Shown: one piece after another, positions 32,490 through 41,800 of the stretch
How positions within the stretch are numbered: position 1 is the first letter of the stretch
How the letters are laid out: every line of letters begins with the position of its first letter
From: Phycisphaerae bacterium
Lineage (GTDB): Bacteria > Planctomycetota > Phycisphaerae > UBA1845 > PWPN01
DNA length: 64,000 nucleotides
Direction: 5' to 3'
NCBI GenBank assembly: GCA_018003015.1
Contig: JAGNEZ010000001.1
Location: 78,808-142,807, forward strand
The notes under the pieces: model-generated
The model's database searches: none
Told to the model about the DNA's origin: nothing
Seen by the model: the letters and a program-made list of their open reading frames with translations, nothing else
Made by a program: the position numbers and the translations under genes

Positions 32490-33848
32490 ATGGCGCGGAG
32501 ATTCAATCACCATCGGGACCCCCTCCTTCTCGCCATCATCGCTGCGACCGCCGCATGCTCACCCCAGGCCCGCGCCGCGACCCTCGAAGTCGGGCCCGGC
32601 AAGGCCTTCTTCCGAATCGAGAAGGCGTGCGGGCAGGCCCGAACCGGCGATACCATTCTGGTCTACCCTCTCGCCGGCAACGCAGCCTATGAGCAAGTGG
32701 CCGTGACCGTCCGCGAGAAAGACCTCACCTTCCGCGCGGCGCCCACCGAAAAGGGCAAACACATTCGCCTCTCCGGCCTGGGATTCAACTACACCGGCGA
32801 GGGCAACACACCACGGGCCATCTTCCAGTTCTCACCCGGGGCCGACGGCAGCGTACTCGAAGGCTTTGAATTGACCGGCGCCCACAACAACAGCCACAAC
32901 GGCGCGGCCGTCCGAATCCACCAGGCCAACCACGTCACCATCCGCCGTTGCTCGATCCATCATAACGACATGGGCATCATGTCCAACGGCGACGGCACGC
33001 CCGCAACCGCCGTCGACCAGCGCATCGAGTTCTGCGAAATCCACCACAACGGAGACCCCGCCGAGCCAGGCTATAACCACAACCTCTATCTCGGCGGCAC
33101 CAGCGTCACCCTGAGCTACTGCCAAATCCACCACAGCCTCACCGGCCACAACATCAAAAGCCGAACTCACCACACCCGCGTTCAGTACTGCTATGTCCAC
33201 CACTCTGCCAACCGCGAACTCGACCTGGTCGACTCCGTCGATACCGCCCGACCGGACAGCCACGCCGTGCTCCTCGCCAACATCATCGTCAAGGACCCCC
33301 AGTCCAAGGGCAACCGCGGCGTCATTCACTTCGGACACGACGGCGACCAGCCACGCGACGGCACCCTGTTCCTGACGTTCAACACCATCCTGACGCCGTT
33401 CATCGCCCCGATCGTGGATCTCTCCTCACCCAAGACCCGGGCAAACCTGACCGGCAACCTCATAACCGACGGCGGAGCAAGACAAAACCGCCAGGTCATG
33501 GCCGCCGCCCGCGACGGAGCCCGGCTCGGCAACGTCATCGGCACGCACAACTGGTTCAGCGGCAGCTTCTCTTGCGACGACACCGGTCTCGATGCCAAAA
33601 CCAACCGGTTGAACGACACCATGGCGAACCTGTTCACCAACCCGGCGGCACACGACTTCCACCTCGCCAGATCGGCCCCCCCCAACTTCGCCTCTTCCTT
33701 CTCGATCGACCAGTTGACCCTCCCGTCCGTCCCCGGCATGCCGGACACAGATGCCCAACCCGCACTGAAATGGCAGTATCGCCACCCCGCCGATCGGGAG
33801 GTACGACCCCCCGACAAGGAACTCACCTATGGCGCCCTCGCTCGCTGA
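32490..33848 (+). CDS. Secreted right-handed beta-helix protein (pectate-lyase-like)
   Basis: A 452-residue protein with a signal peptide (PLLLAIIAATAACSPQARA). The body has the regular His/Asn-rich strand pattern of right-handed parallel beta-helices: VTIRRCSIHHNDMGIMSNG, RIEFCEIHHNGD, VTLSYCQIHHSLTGHNIKS, RVQYCYVHHSANRELDLVDS. Such folds occur in polysaccharide lyases, C5-epimerases and host-glycan enzymes; catalytic residues cannot be assigned here. ATG 32490 follows AGGA and gives the best signal peptide; ATG 32421 is in frame upstream. It is followed closely by a pseudopilin-like gene. Confidence 0.82.
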   Translation: MARRFNHHRDPLLLAIIAATAACSPQARAATLEVGPGKAFFRIEKACGQARTGDTILVYPLAGNAAYEQVAVTVREKDLTFRAAPTEKGKHIRLSGLGFNYTGEGNTPRAIFQFSPGADGSVLEGFELTGAHNNSHNGAAVRIHQANHVTIRRCSIHHNDMGIMSNGDGTPATAVDQRIEFCEIHHNGDPAEPGYNHNLYLGGTSVTLSYCQIHHSLTGHNIKSRTHHTRVQYCYVHHSANRELDLVDSVDTARPDSHAVLLANIIVKDPQSKGNRGVIHFGHDGDQPRDGTLFLTFNTILTPFIAPIVDLSSPKTRANLTGNLITDGGARQNRQVMAAARDGARLGNVIGTHNWFSGSFSCDDTGLDAKTNRLNDTMANLFTNPAAHDFHLARSAPPNFASSFSIDQLTLPSVPGMPDTDAQPALKWQYRHPADREVRPPDKELTYGALAR

Positions 33849-33939
33849 CCAGGCAGTCCCCACGCCACCCAACAACGCGGCGGCTCCGCCCACGCCCCAA
33901 AACCCAGACCCTTGGCCATCCGCCTCCAACGCAGGTAAC

Positions 33940-34503
33940 ATGCCGCCCATGCCCAAGGCACTGACCCTCCCTGAAACGCTGATCGCGGGGTCGATCCTCA
34001 GTGCCGTCCTGCTGGCCTTTGCCCTCGGTGTGGCCAATGTCCGTAGCGGCTTGAAGGAACGCCAGGTCAAGGAAGTGCTCGCCTTGCTGAATCAGGCGGT
34101 GGGTGCCTACCACAAGGCGACCGGCACGTGGCCCTCCGACACCAGGCCGCCCACCCACACGCCCACATCCGATCACGACCAGGGCAGCGCCGATAGAGTG
34201 ATCGCCCTCCTGGCGGGCGTGCCCCCCGCCCGTATGCAGCTCGACCGGATCCGGCCGGTCTTCCGCGTACCCCTCAAGCAGCCCCCGCTGCCCGCAACCA
34301 CCGCCCCCGCCTGGGGCACAATCCAGGACGCCTGGGGCCGCCGCCTTCGCTGCTTGACCACCGCCAGCCCGGCACCCAGCGACCAGGAAGCCGTCGCCGC
34401 CAATGCCGGCCGCCCAGTCTTCGTCAGCGCTGGCCCCGACGGCGATTTCGGAACCCTCGACATCGCCGCAACCGCGGACAATATCCGCAGTGATGGACGC
34501 TGA
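33940..34503 (+). CDS. Orphan type II/IV pseudopilin-like protein
   Basis: A 187-residue protein. Near its N-terminus KALTLPETLIAGSILSAVLL resembles a class III prepilin signal (Glu at +5 followed by a hydrophobic helix), but the residue before the cleavage site is not the usual Gly. The rest includes a short soluble domain with AYHKATGTWPSDTRPP and a final VSAGPDGDFGT segment, which is common near the C-terminus of GspG/DUF1559-like pseudopilins. Start ATG 33940 follows AGGT; 33949 is possible. It is far from the gsp operon at 46-56 kb and may be a separate minor pseudopilin. Confidence 0.6.
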   Translation: MPPMPKALTLPETLIAGSILSAVLLAFALGVANVRSGLKERQVKEVLALLNQAVGAYHKATGTWPSDTRPPTHTPTSDHDQGSADRVIALLAGVPPARMQLDRIRPVFRVPLKQPPLPATTAPAWGTIQDAWGRRLRCLTTASPAPSDQEAVAANAGRPVFVSAGPDGDFGTLDIAATADNIRSDGR

Positions 34504-34533
34504 GGCCCCCTTTTCCATTACAATGGTCAGCTG

Positions 34534-36717
34534 ATGGTCGCCGCCCCCAATGACCCCTTCAGCTTCGCCCTGACCGCGATGATCACCGTCGCGGCTCCGA
34601 CGCTCCTCTGGGGAACCCTCGCCGCCGCCGCCCCAATCATCATTCATCTGGTCCTGCGCCAGAAATCACGCCACGCGTGGTTCCCGGCCCTGCGGTTGCT
34701 GACCCCCAAGGCGGCTGCCGGCCGGCAGGCCCAACGACTCCGCTACCTGCTCCTGCTCGCCGCCCGCATCACCATCCTGCTGCTCATCGTCACCCTGCTC
34801 ATGGAAATCCGCTGCCAGCCGAACCAAGTCGCCGGACTGGCCTCGCGAACAACCGGCGAACCCGTCTCCGCAGTCATCTGCGTGGACGATTCGGCCAGCA
34901 TGAGCTACCGATTCCAGGGCCGTACACGCCTCGAAGCGGCCTGCAACCTGGCCCGGACAGTCATCGAAGACCGCGGTCGCTTTGGCCCGGGCTGCGAGTT
35001 CGCCATCGTGACCGGCTCGGAAGAAAACCACGACAAGGAGAACTCGATTAGACAGGTCGCGACAACAGGCCTGTGGACCACCGATCGGGGACGAGCCGCC
35101 CAGACACTCCACCACCTGTCACCCGCGTGGCATGGCCGGGGAGCAGGCACCCTCCTTCAACTCGCCTACCGGCAGCTCGCCCAAGCCCGCAACCCGCGCT
35201 GCGAGGTATACCTGGTTACCGACCTGACCGAACACGCTTGGCGCGGTGCCCTGCCAACGCCTCCCAAAGATCTGTCCGCAGTCTGCGTGCTCGACGCCGG
35301 ACACCAGGAGAACCTCAACCTGACCCTCGGCTGGCCGTCAGCCGGCGAACACGTCCTCCCCGCAGAGGTGAGCAACGCGATCGTCTGCCAACTGCGAACC
35401 GCCGATACGCCCGGGGAAACGTTCCTGGAACTGACTCTGGACGGCCAGCCCCGCGGCCGACAGGCCCTCGGACTACTGGAGGCAAACAGCGAACGGGAAG
35501 TCACCCTGAGCATCCCCCCGCTGCCAAAAGGAACCCACACCATCACCATCGAGCTCAAGCCCGACGATGCCCTGCCCGCCGATAACCACCGCTTCGCCTG
35601 CGTCCTGGCAGGCGATCTGCCGCGCGTGACCGTCCTCGCCGACCGACCCGACAACGAGGTGGCGGCCATGGTCGCAGCCATGATCGCCCCCACTGCCTTG
35701 ACCTCCGTAGAGAGGCGCTATGTGGTGGACGGCATCGGCCCCGAAACCCTGGAAGCCAGCCAACTCGACGGCCGGGTGGCCGTGATCCTGGCCGACGCCG
35801 CACGAACGACAACCCAGGGGTGGATCACCCTCGGCAAGTACCTCGAGACCGGAGGAACGCTCATCATCATCCCGGGACCGAGCACGACACCGTCCGCACT
35901 CGCTCCCGCCACCCGGCTCCTGCCCGCCCCCATCGAGAACATCATCTCCCGCGATCCGCCGGTCCGTGTCGCCGCCACAGAACTCAGCCACCCCTACCTC
36001 CGGCCATTCGCCGATACCGGCATCGACTCCGTCAACGACCGCCCCGTGTTCCGCCACCTGCGTCTGGGACCGCCGGTCGCCGACGCCCAGGTCCTCGCAC
36101 CCTTCTCCGACGGCAGCCCCGCGATCCTCGCTCGGACAGTCGGCAAGGGCCGAGTCCTCCAGATGGCGTTCTCCCCAGCCAGGGAGTGGAGCCTCTTCGG
36201 CTCCCAGGCCGCTCCCATGATCGTCCTCCTCCAGAGCATCCTGGCCGACCTCGCCCCACGCAGCGACCACGTCGCAACCTTCGCTGCCGGCGATACCGTC
36301 CGCCGCTGGCTGGACACGGCCGCCGGTCCGCTCACCCTCATCCAACCCGGTGAAACCCAACCGCGGCCCATGCTCACTCACAGCACGCAAGTCAAACTGC
36401 CAACAGCACTTCCGGGAAACTACCGCGTGCTGTCCGGCCAGGATACCCCACACGCCCTGCTGGACTACAGCGTCAACGTGCCCGAGGCCGAATCCGACAT
36501 GACCCGCACCAGCCCCACCGCCATCACCGCACGGTTTCCGCCCGGCATGGCCACCGTCACCACCGACGTCGAGATCGTGGCCGGCAACCGAACCGGACAG
36601 GCCACCGTCCGCTGGACAGTCCCCGTCGCCCTCGCCCTACTCACCCTGCTGATCGCTGAAAGTCTTTTCGCCAACAGGTTTTACGGATACCGCGAGCCGC
36701 CCCGTGCCGGGCGGTGA
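34534..36717 (+). CDS. BatA/von Willebrand factor A-domain membrane protein
   Basis: A 727-residue protein. The BatA N-terminal region (LLWGTLAAAAPIIIHLVLRQ, then KSRHAWFPALRLL) and a second membrane helix (YLLLLAARITILLLIVTLLM) anchor it, and a last helix lies near the C-terminus (VPVALALLTLLIAESLF). The vWA domain starts at about residue 110 with the MIDAS motif VICVDDSASMSY (DxSxS). A glutamine-amidotransferase-like segment follows (VAVILADAARTTTQGWITLG, GGTLIIIPGP). Members usually sit with MoxR ATPase and DUF58 genes, but none is adjacent here. A TACAAT at 34519-34524, nine bases before ATG, suggests a very short leader. Confidence 0.87.
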   Translation: MVAAPNDPFSFALTAMITVAAPTLLWGTLAAAAPIIIHLVLRQKSRHAWFPALRLLTPKAAAGRQAQRLRYLLLLAARITILLLIVTLLMEIRCQPNQVAGLASRTTGEPVSAVICVDDSASMSYRFQGRTRLEAACNLARTVIEDRGRFGPGCEFAIVTGSEENHDKENSIRQVATTGLWTTDRGRAAQTLHHLSPAWHGRGAGTLLQLAYRQLAQARNPRCEVYLVTDLTEHAWRGALPTPPKDLSAVCVLDAGHQENLNLTLGWPSAGEHVLPAEVSNAIVCQLRTADTPGETFLELTLDGQPRGRQALGLLEANSEREVTLSIPPLPKGTHTITIELKPDDALPADNHRFACVLAGDLPRVTVLADRPDNEVAAMVAAMIAPTALTSVERRYVVDGIGPETLEASQLDGRVAVILADAARTTTQGWITLGKYLETGGTLIIIPGPSTTPSALAPATRLLPAPIENIISRDPPVRVAATELSHPYLRPFADTGIDSVNDRPVFRHLRLGPPVADAQVLAPFSDGSPAILARTVGKGRVLQMAFSPAREWSLFGSQAAPMIVLLQSILADLAPRSDHVATFAAGDTVRRWLDTAAGPLTLIQPGETQPRPMLTHSTQVKLPTALPGNYRVLSGQDTPHALLDYSVNVPEAESDMTRTSPTAITARFPPGMATVTTDVEIVAGNRTGQATVRWTVPVALALLTLLIAESLFANRFYGYREPPRAGR

Positions 36718-36820
36718 GAACCACCTGACATCCCACGCTCGGCCAACGCCCCAGCCCCCCGAGGACTCCGACATCGTACCGCTCCCCCCTCCAAACGCCC
36801 CGAAACCGCGTTTTCTGGCT

Positions 36821-36848
36821 TTGCAAGCAGGGTCGGCTCTGGTACACT
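36821..36848 (+). promoter_or_regulatory. Promoter of the histone-H1-like gene
   Basis: TTGCAA (36821-36826), a 16-base spacer and TACACT (36843-36848), about 95 bases before ATG 36943. Confidence 0.5.
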
Positions 36849-36942
36849 CCCGGACGCGTCGGGCTTGCCAAGATTTTGGAATCTGCATGGCGCGGCAGGA
36901 GTCCTTGAGCCCGACCAACGGAATCACCGGGAGTGAACGAGT

Positions 36943-37119
36943 ATGGAAGAGTACAAGAAGTTGAGAGAATTGGTTGAGGCTGCCGCTGACGATGTGGACA
37001 AGGCCATCGGCGGCAACAAGGCCGCCGGTACCCGCGTCCGCAAGGCGATGCAGGATATCAAGGCCGCCGCCCAAGAGGTACGCAAGAAAATCCTTGAAGC
37101 CCGTTCCGCGCCCCAGTAG
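36943..37119 (+). CDS. Small histone-H1-like (Hc1-type) DNA-binding protein
   Basis: A 58-residue, Lys/Arg/Ala-rich helical protein starting MEEYKKLRELVEAAADDVDK and continuing with GGNKAAGTRVRKAMQDIKA, then AAQEVRKKILEARS. The NKAAGTRxRKAMQxIK block is the signature of short histone-H1-like proteins found across Planctomycetota, Bacteroidota and Chlamydiota. It probably binds DNA and affects nucleoid compaction. GGGAG lies nine bases upstream. It has its own promoter and is followed by a 200-base gap. The N-terminus is acidic, the centre basic. Confidence 0.85.
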   Translation: MEEYKKLRELVEAAADDVDKAIGGNKAAGTRVRKAMQDIKAAAQEVRKKILEARSAPQ

Positions 37120-37321
37120 CCGAAGCCCGATCCTGCCGGCGGACTGGACCGGCCTGCCTTTGTCCTGCCCCCTCGACTTGCATGGTACCGTACCCAGGAG
37201 GAGACGATCGTACATGCGCGGGCACCGGCAACCAGGATCCCGCGGTGCGGCCGGATTACCCCGCTCGGCCAGGACTTCAGCCTCCCCATAGCACCCAGAC
37301 CCGATTGGAGAATCACGTTCA

Positions 37322-37795
37322 ATGGCTGCTCCACCTTTCGTCGATCTCGCCAAATTGGATCCCACCAGACTCCAGGTCACCAGGGAGCAGATCTATCAGC
37401 ACCTGCCCCAGCGTTACGAATTCATGCAGTTGGACGGTATCGTGACCATCGATCTGGAGACCAACGTCGCCGTCGGCCTCCGCCTGGTTCGCGAGGACGA
37501 GTTCTGGGTGAAAGGCCATATCCCGGGCCGGCCCCTCCTGCCCGGCGTCCTCATGCTCGAGTCCGCCGCCCAGATGGCCGCGTACATGTCCCACGTCTTC
37601 CAGCCCGACAACCGCTTCCTCGGCTTTGGCGGACTGGACAACGTCAAATTCCGCGGCACCGTCACCCCGCCCGCCACCATGTTCATCACCCTCAAGCTGG
37701 TCGAGGCTCGCAGCCGACGCACCGTCTGCGACTCCCAAGGTTGGGTCGACAACCGCCTCATCTTCGAAGGCCGATTCACCGGAATGCCCGTCTAA
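37322..37795 (+). CDS. FabZ/FabA-like 3-hydroxyacyl-ACP dehydratase
   Basis: A 157-residue hotdog-fold protein. The catalytic block is VKGHIPGRPLLPGVLMLESA followed by AQMAAY, with the His in GHIPGRP and the Glu in LMLESAAQ in the FabZ positions. The N-terminal RYEFMQLDGIV matches the FabZ RYPFLLVDRV region. It would dehydrate 3-hydroxyacyl-ACP in fatty-acid synthesis or act on a related hydroxyacyl substrate. ATG 37322 follows GGAG. No other fatty-acid genes are adjacent, so it may belong to a secondary pathway rather than the main cycle. Confidence 0.85.
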   Translation: MAAPPFVDLAKLDPTRLQVTREQIYQHLPQRYEFMQLDGIVTIDLETNVAVGLRLVREDEFWVKGHIPGRPLLPGVLMLESAAQMAAYMSHVFQPDNRFLGFGGLDNVKFRGTVTPPATMFITLKLVEARSRRTVCDSQGWVDNRLIFEGRFTGMPV

Positions 37796-37807
37796 ACCGG
37801 TCCACAC

Positions 37808-37936
37808 AATAGACGGGAAAACGGGACAGGTCCATTTATTTCGGAACGGGAAGCGGGACACGAAAAGGGGAAAGGGGGCCTCGTCTATTTCCAAAGCTCG
37901 AAACTCGCAGGACAGGACCCCGTCTATTTCGAAAGC
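37808..37936 (+). repeat. REP-like repeats at the 3' flank of the RAYT gene
   Basis: Inverted copies AATAGACGGG (37808-37817) and CCCGTCTATT (37919-37928), plus a related CCTCGTCTATTTCC at 37879-37892. GGGACAGGTCC (37823-37833) and GGACAGGACCC (37910-37920) form a second imperfect pair. The last copy reaches into the 3' end of the transposase gene. Repeats of this kind are recognised by RAYT transposases, so they are probably its substrate sites. Confidence 0.6.
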
Positions 37937-38631
37937 CTGCTCTCCGCCAAACCGTCATCCTTCTGCTTGCGCGGCCGGCCCCGAGGGCGAAGCGAGCTCT
38001 CCAGGCCCAGCTTTCGCACCGTCCTGGCCATCCAGTCCGGCGTTCCGAACGGCCGGCCACGGGCTATCGATACCCGCAGGCAATCAAGCTCCGACTGCTT
38101 CTCCGCCCGGTTCACCCGCCGGAGCCAGTCATCCGGCCGGTCCACCACCCACTCGCTCAGCAACGACCGGGCTTTCTCGTCACCACGCTCCCGCCGCCAC
38201 AGGCTCGACCACTGCCAATCCTCCGCTCGCCTCGTCAGGCCCGCCCGCAACGCGTTCCGCTCGACGTACCGGCACACCTTCAGGAAATGGGGGCCATCCT
38301 GGACTGGAAACGACTTGTACCGGCCTTGATAGATGTGCCCCGTGCCCACCTCCTGCCGGTGCTCCTGCCGGCAGCGCACGTGGGTGATGGTCAACCGCTG
38401 CATGAATGCGGCCAGTTCCCCGTCCCGCCGCGGCCACAGGACCATGTGCCAGTGGTTCGGCATGACGCAGTAGGCACAAATCCGCATCGGCCGCAGTTCC
38501 AGCGTCTCGGCCAACACCCGCTCGAACGCCTCGTAGTCCCCCGGCTTGTCAAACAGCCGCATCCGTCCAACCCCGCGGTTGAGCACGTGGTAGACCATCC
38601 CGCCCGGAGCTTGTCTCGCCGTTCGTGGCAT
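37924..38631 (-). CDS. REP-associated tyrosine transposase (RAYT, Y1_Tnp family)
   Basis: A 235-residue HUH endonuclease. It starts MPRTARQAPGGMVYHVLNRG, carries the HUH metal motif in CVMPNHWHMVLWP, then QGRYKSFPVQ and YVERNALRAGLTRRAEDWQW, where the Tyr is the expected nucleophile. RAYTs are usually single-copy domesticated relatives of IS200/IS605 transposases that process flanking REP repeats rather than moving themselves. Matching repeats lie at its 3' side. The C-terminal tail is basic (RPRGRPRKQK), as in DNA-binding extensions. ATG 38631 is preferred over 38643 on homology; no clear ribosome site. Confidence 0.9.
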   Translation of the reverse strand: MPRTARQAPGGMVYHVLNRGVGRMRLFDKPGDYEAFERVLAETLELRPMRICAYCVMPNHWHMVLWPRRDGELAAFMQRLTITHVRCRQEHRQEVGTGHIYQGRYKSFPVQDGPHFLKVCRYVERNALRAGLTRRAEDWQWSSLWRRERGDEKARSLLSEWVVDRPDDWLRRVNRAEKQSELDCLRVSIARGRPFGTPDWMARTVRKLGLESSLRPRGRPRKQKDDGLAESRLSK

Positions 38632-38727
38632 GATGGACACCATAGCCCGGTCTCATCGCTCAGTCCACAACACACCCGTGATCCGGCTCCCTCGCGTTCA
38701 GGAACCATCCCATGCCACCCCACGCCC

Positions 38728-38756
38728 TTGACACGCCCCATCCCAACCGCTAGAAT
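38728..38756 (+). promoter_or_regulatory. Promoter of the acyl-CoA dehydratase activase operon
   Basis: Consensus TTGACA (38728-38733), a 17-base spacer and TAGAAT (38751-38756). It implies a leader of about 105 bases before ATG 38868. Confidence 0.75.
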
Positions 38757-38867
38757 CCCACTAAGTTAGTGTTTACTAGTTAAGCACCTCCCAGGACCGG
38801 AGAGCTTGGGGACGTGCCTTGTCAGGGTACAACGCCGGCCGAAGCCCGGCACAAAAGGCCACGAACG

Positions 38868-41800
38868 ATGAGAATCCACTTGGGTTTGGACATCGGCGCC
38901 GTTGGCATCAAGGCGGCCATCCTGGCGGACCGCACCGCGGCAAATGACCTCCCCAGCCCCACCGGGGCGGCCCACCTGCTCCGCTCCGTTGAAGTGCCCC
39001 CAGGGCAGGATACCGCCGTCCTGGTCACCCACTACCGCCGTACCAAGGGACGCCCCTCGGAGGCGGTCCAGTCACTCCTCAAGGACATCCTCAACGACAT
39101 CCCCGCCGACCAGATCGCCGGCCTCATGCTCACCGGATCCGGCAGCGACCTCGTCGCCAAGGCCGCCAGCACCCCACGCTGCAACGAGTTCCAGGCCATC
39201 GCCCGGGCCGTCGACCTGCTCCACCCCGAAGTCCGCACCGTCTTCGAGATGGGCGGCGAGACCAGCAAGTACCTGAAACTGGGACCGGACCCCGCCAGCG
39301 GCACACTCGGCATCATCGACTACAGCACCAACGGTGACTGTGCGGCCGGAACCGGAGCCTTCCTCGATCAACAGGCCAGCCGGCTCAAATTCGCCGTCGA
39401 GGACATCGGCTCCCTCGTCGCTCAGGCCCAGCGGGCCGCCCAGATCGCCGGGCGATGCAGCGTCTTCGCCAAGAGCGACATGATCCACGCCCAGCAGAAG
39501 GGCTTCGCCCCCCCCGAGGTCCTCCGCGGCCTGTGCAAGGCCGTGGCCGTCAACTACAAGGCCGCCGTCGTCAAAGGCCGTGCCCCCGAGGCACCGGTCA
39601 TCCTCATCGGCGGCGTCTCCGCAAACGCGGCCGTGGTCAACGAGCTCCGCGGCGTCTTCGACCTGGACGAAAACACCCTCACCGTCCCCGAGGCGGCCGA
39701 GTCACTCGCCGCGATCGGCGCCGCCGTCATCTCCGCGGCCTCCAATCAAGCCGACACACAAGCGGTCCGCGAACAACTCGCCCGACTGACCGGCAACCAT
39801 CGCGACGCCGCCTGCGACTTCGCGACCTCCCCGCCTCTGACCCTCGACCGAGTCAAGCTGCTCCGCAACCAGGTGAAACCCTACCAAATCCCGGAGAACG
39901 GCTACCTCATCGACGCCTATCTCGGCCTGGACATCGGCTCCGTCGGCACCAAGCTGGTCGTCATCGACGAGCAGGGCGACGTCGTCCATTCAATCTTCAC
40001 CCGCACCGACGGACGACCTATCGAGGTCGTCACCCGCCACATGCGCGAACTCGAACAGGCCGTCGGGGCCAAGGTCCGCATCCTGGCAGTGGGCACCACC
40101 GGCAGCGGCCGCGAGCTCATCGGCGAACTCGTCGGCGCCGACGCCATCACCGACGAGATCACCTGCCACAAGACCGGGGCCACCTTCGTCGGCGATCGGC
40201 TCTTGGGCAAGCGGCCCCAGACCATCTTCGAAATCGGCGGCCAGGACAGCAAGTTCATCAGCCTCGAGTCCGAAGGCGACGGCTCCGGCGACACCATCGT
40301 CGTCGATTTCACGATGAACGAAGCATGCGCCGCGGGCACCGGCAGCTTCCTCGAAGAGCGAGCCGAAGAACTCGGCGTCTCCATCAAGAACGAATTCTCG
40401 GCCGAGGCGTTCAAGTCCAAGGCCCCCATCAAGCTCGGCGAACGCTGCACCGTCTTCATGGAACGCGACGTCAACACCTGCATGCAGCGCGGCGCCAAGC
40501 GCGAGGACGTCATCGCCGGGCTCGCTTACTCCGTGGTCTACAACTACATCAACCGCGTGGTCCGCGGCCGCCCCATAGGCGACTGCGTCTTCTTCCAGGG
40601 CGGCACCGCCTACAACGACGCCGTCGCGGCCGCTTTCAGCGCCGTCACCGGCAAGGAGATCATCGTCCCCCCCCACAACGCCGTGCTCGGAGCCATCGGG
40701 GCCGCCTTGCTCGCCCGCGAGAAAATCGCAACCACCGGCCAGACGACCCGGTTCCGCGGATACCACCTCGACGAGGTCGACTACGCCATCCGCGAATTCA
40801 CCTGCAAGGGCTGCGGCAACCACTGCTCAGTCCAGGAATTCACCGTCGAGGGCGAGAAGACCTTCTGGGGCGACAAGTGCTCCGACCGGTACCGCAAGCG
40901 GGCCAAATCCGACCGCAAGCCGATCATCACCGACCTCGTCGCCCTCCGAAAGGAACTGCTCTACGCCGACGACCGGGGCGACCCAGCCGACGCGACCCTC
41001 ACCGTCGGCGTGCCCCTGGCCATGTACGCCCACGACCTGCTGCCGCTGTACCGCCGGTTCTTCCGCGACTGCGGCTTCAAGTTCGTCCTGTCCGACGAAA
41101 CCAACCGCCAAACGATCCGCATGGGCTACGACTGCGTCGTGGCCGAACCGTGCTTCCCGATCATCGTGGCTCACGGCCACGTCGCCGACCTGATCGAGAA
41201 GAAGGTCGATTACATCTGGCTCCCCAACATCCTCTCCGCCCAGACCAAGTTCGCAGCCCGCGAATCACATGTCTGCGCCTGGGGCCAGACGCTGCCCTTC
41301 GTCATCCGCCAGGCCCCGGCATTCAAAACCTGGCAGGGCCGCATCCTCTGCCCAACGATCCGAATGCAACACGGCCCGGCCGAGATGCGCGAACAAATGG
41401 TCGCAACCGCCGCGGCGCTGGGCGTCAAACGCCGCACCGCCGATAAGGCCTTCAGCACCGGCTGGGCCGCCCTCGAAACCTTCCGCGACAAGTACCTGGA
41501 GGCCGGCCGAGAGGCCCTCGATGTCCTCCGGGATACCGGCGAAAACGGCGTCGTCCTCGTCGGACGCCCATACAACCTCCACGACCCGGGCGTCACCCTG
41601 GCAACCGCCCGAAAGCTCCGCGAACTCTACGGCGTCAATCTCATCCCGATCGACGCACTCCCCCTGGACACCGACATCAGCGACGTGAACGCCAATATGT
41701 ACTGGGAGTACGGCCGCCGCATCCTCGCGGCCGGCAAGCTGATCGCCGACTACCCCAACCTGCACATGATCTACATCACCAACTTCAAGTGCGGGCCAGA

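Noticed and set aside
39455-41446. 663-codon frame inside the activase gene
   Set aside because: Arg/His-rich out-of-frame shadow of a conserved ATPase.
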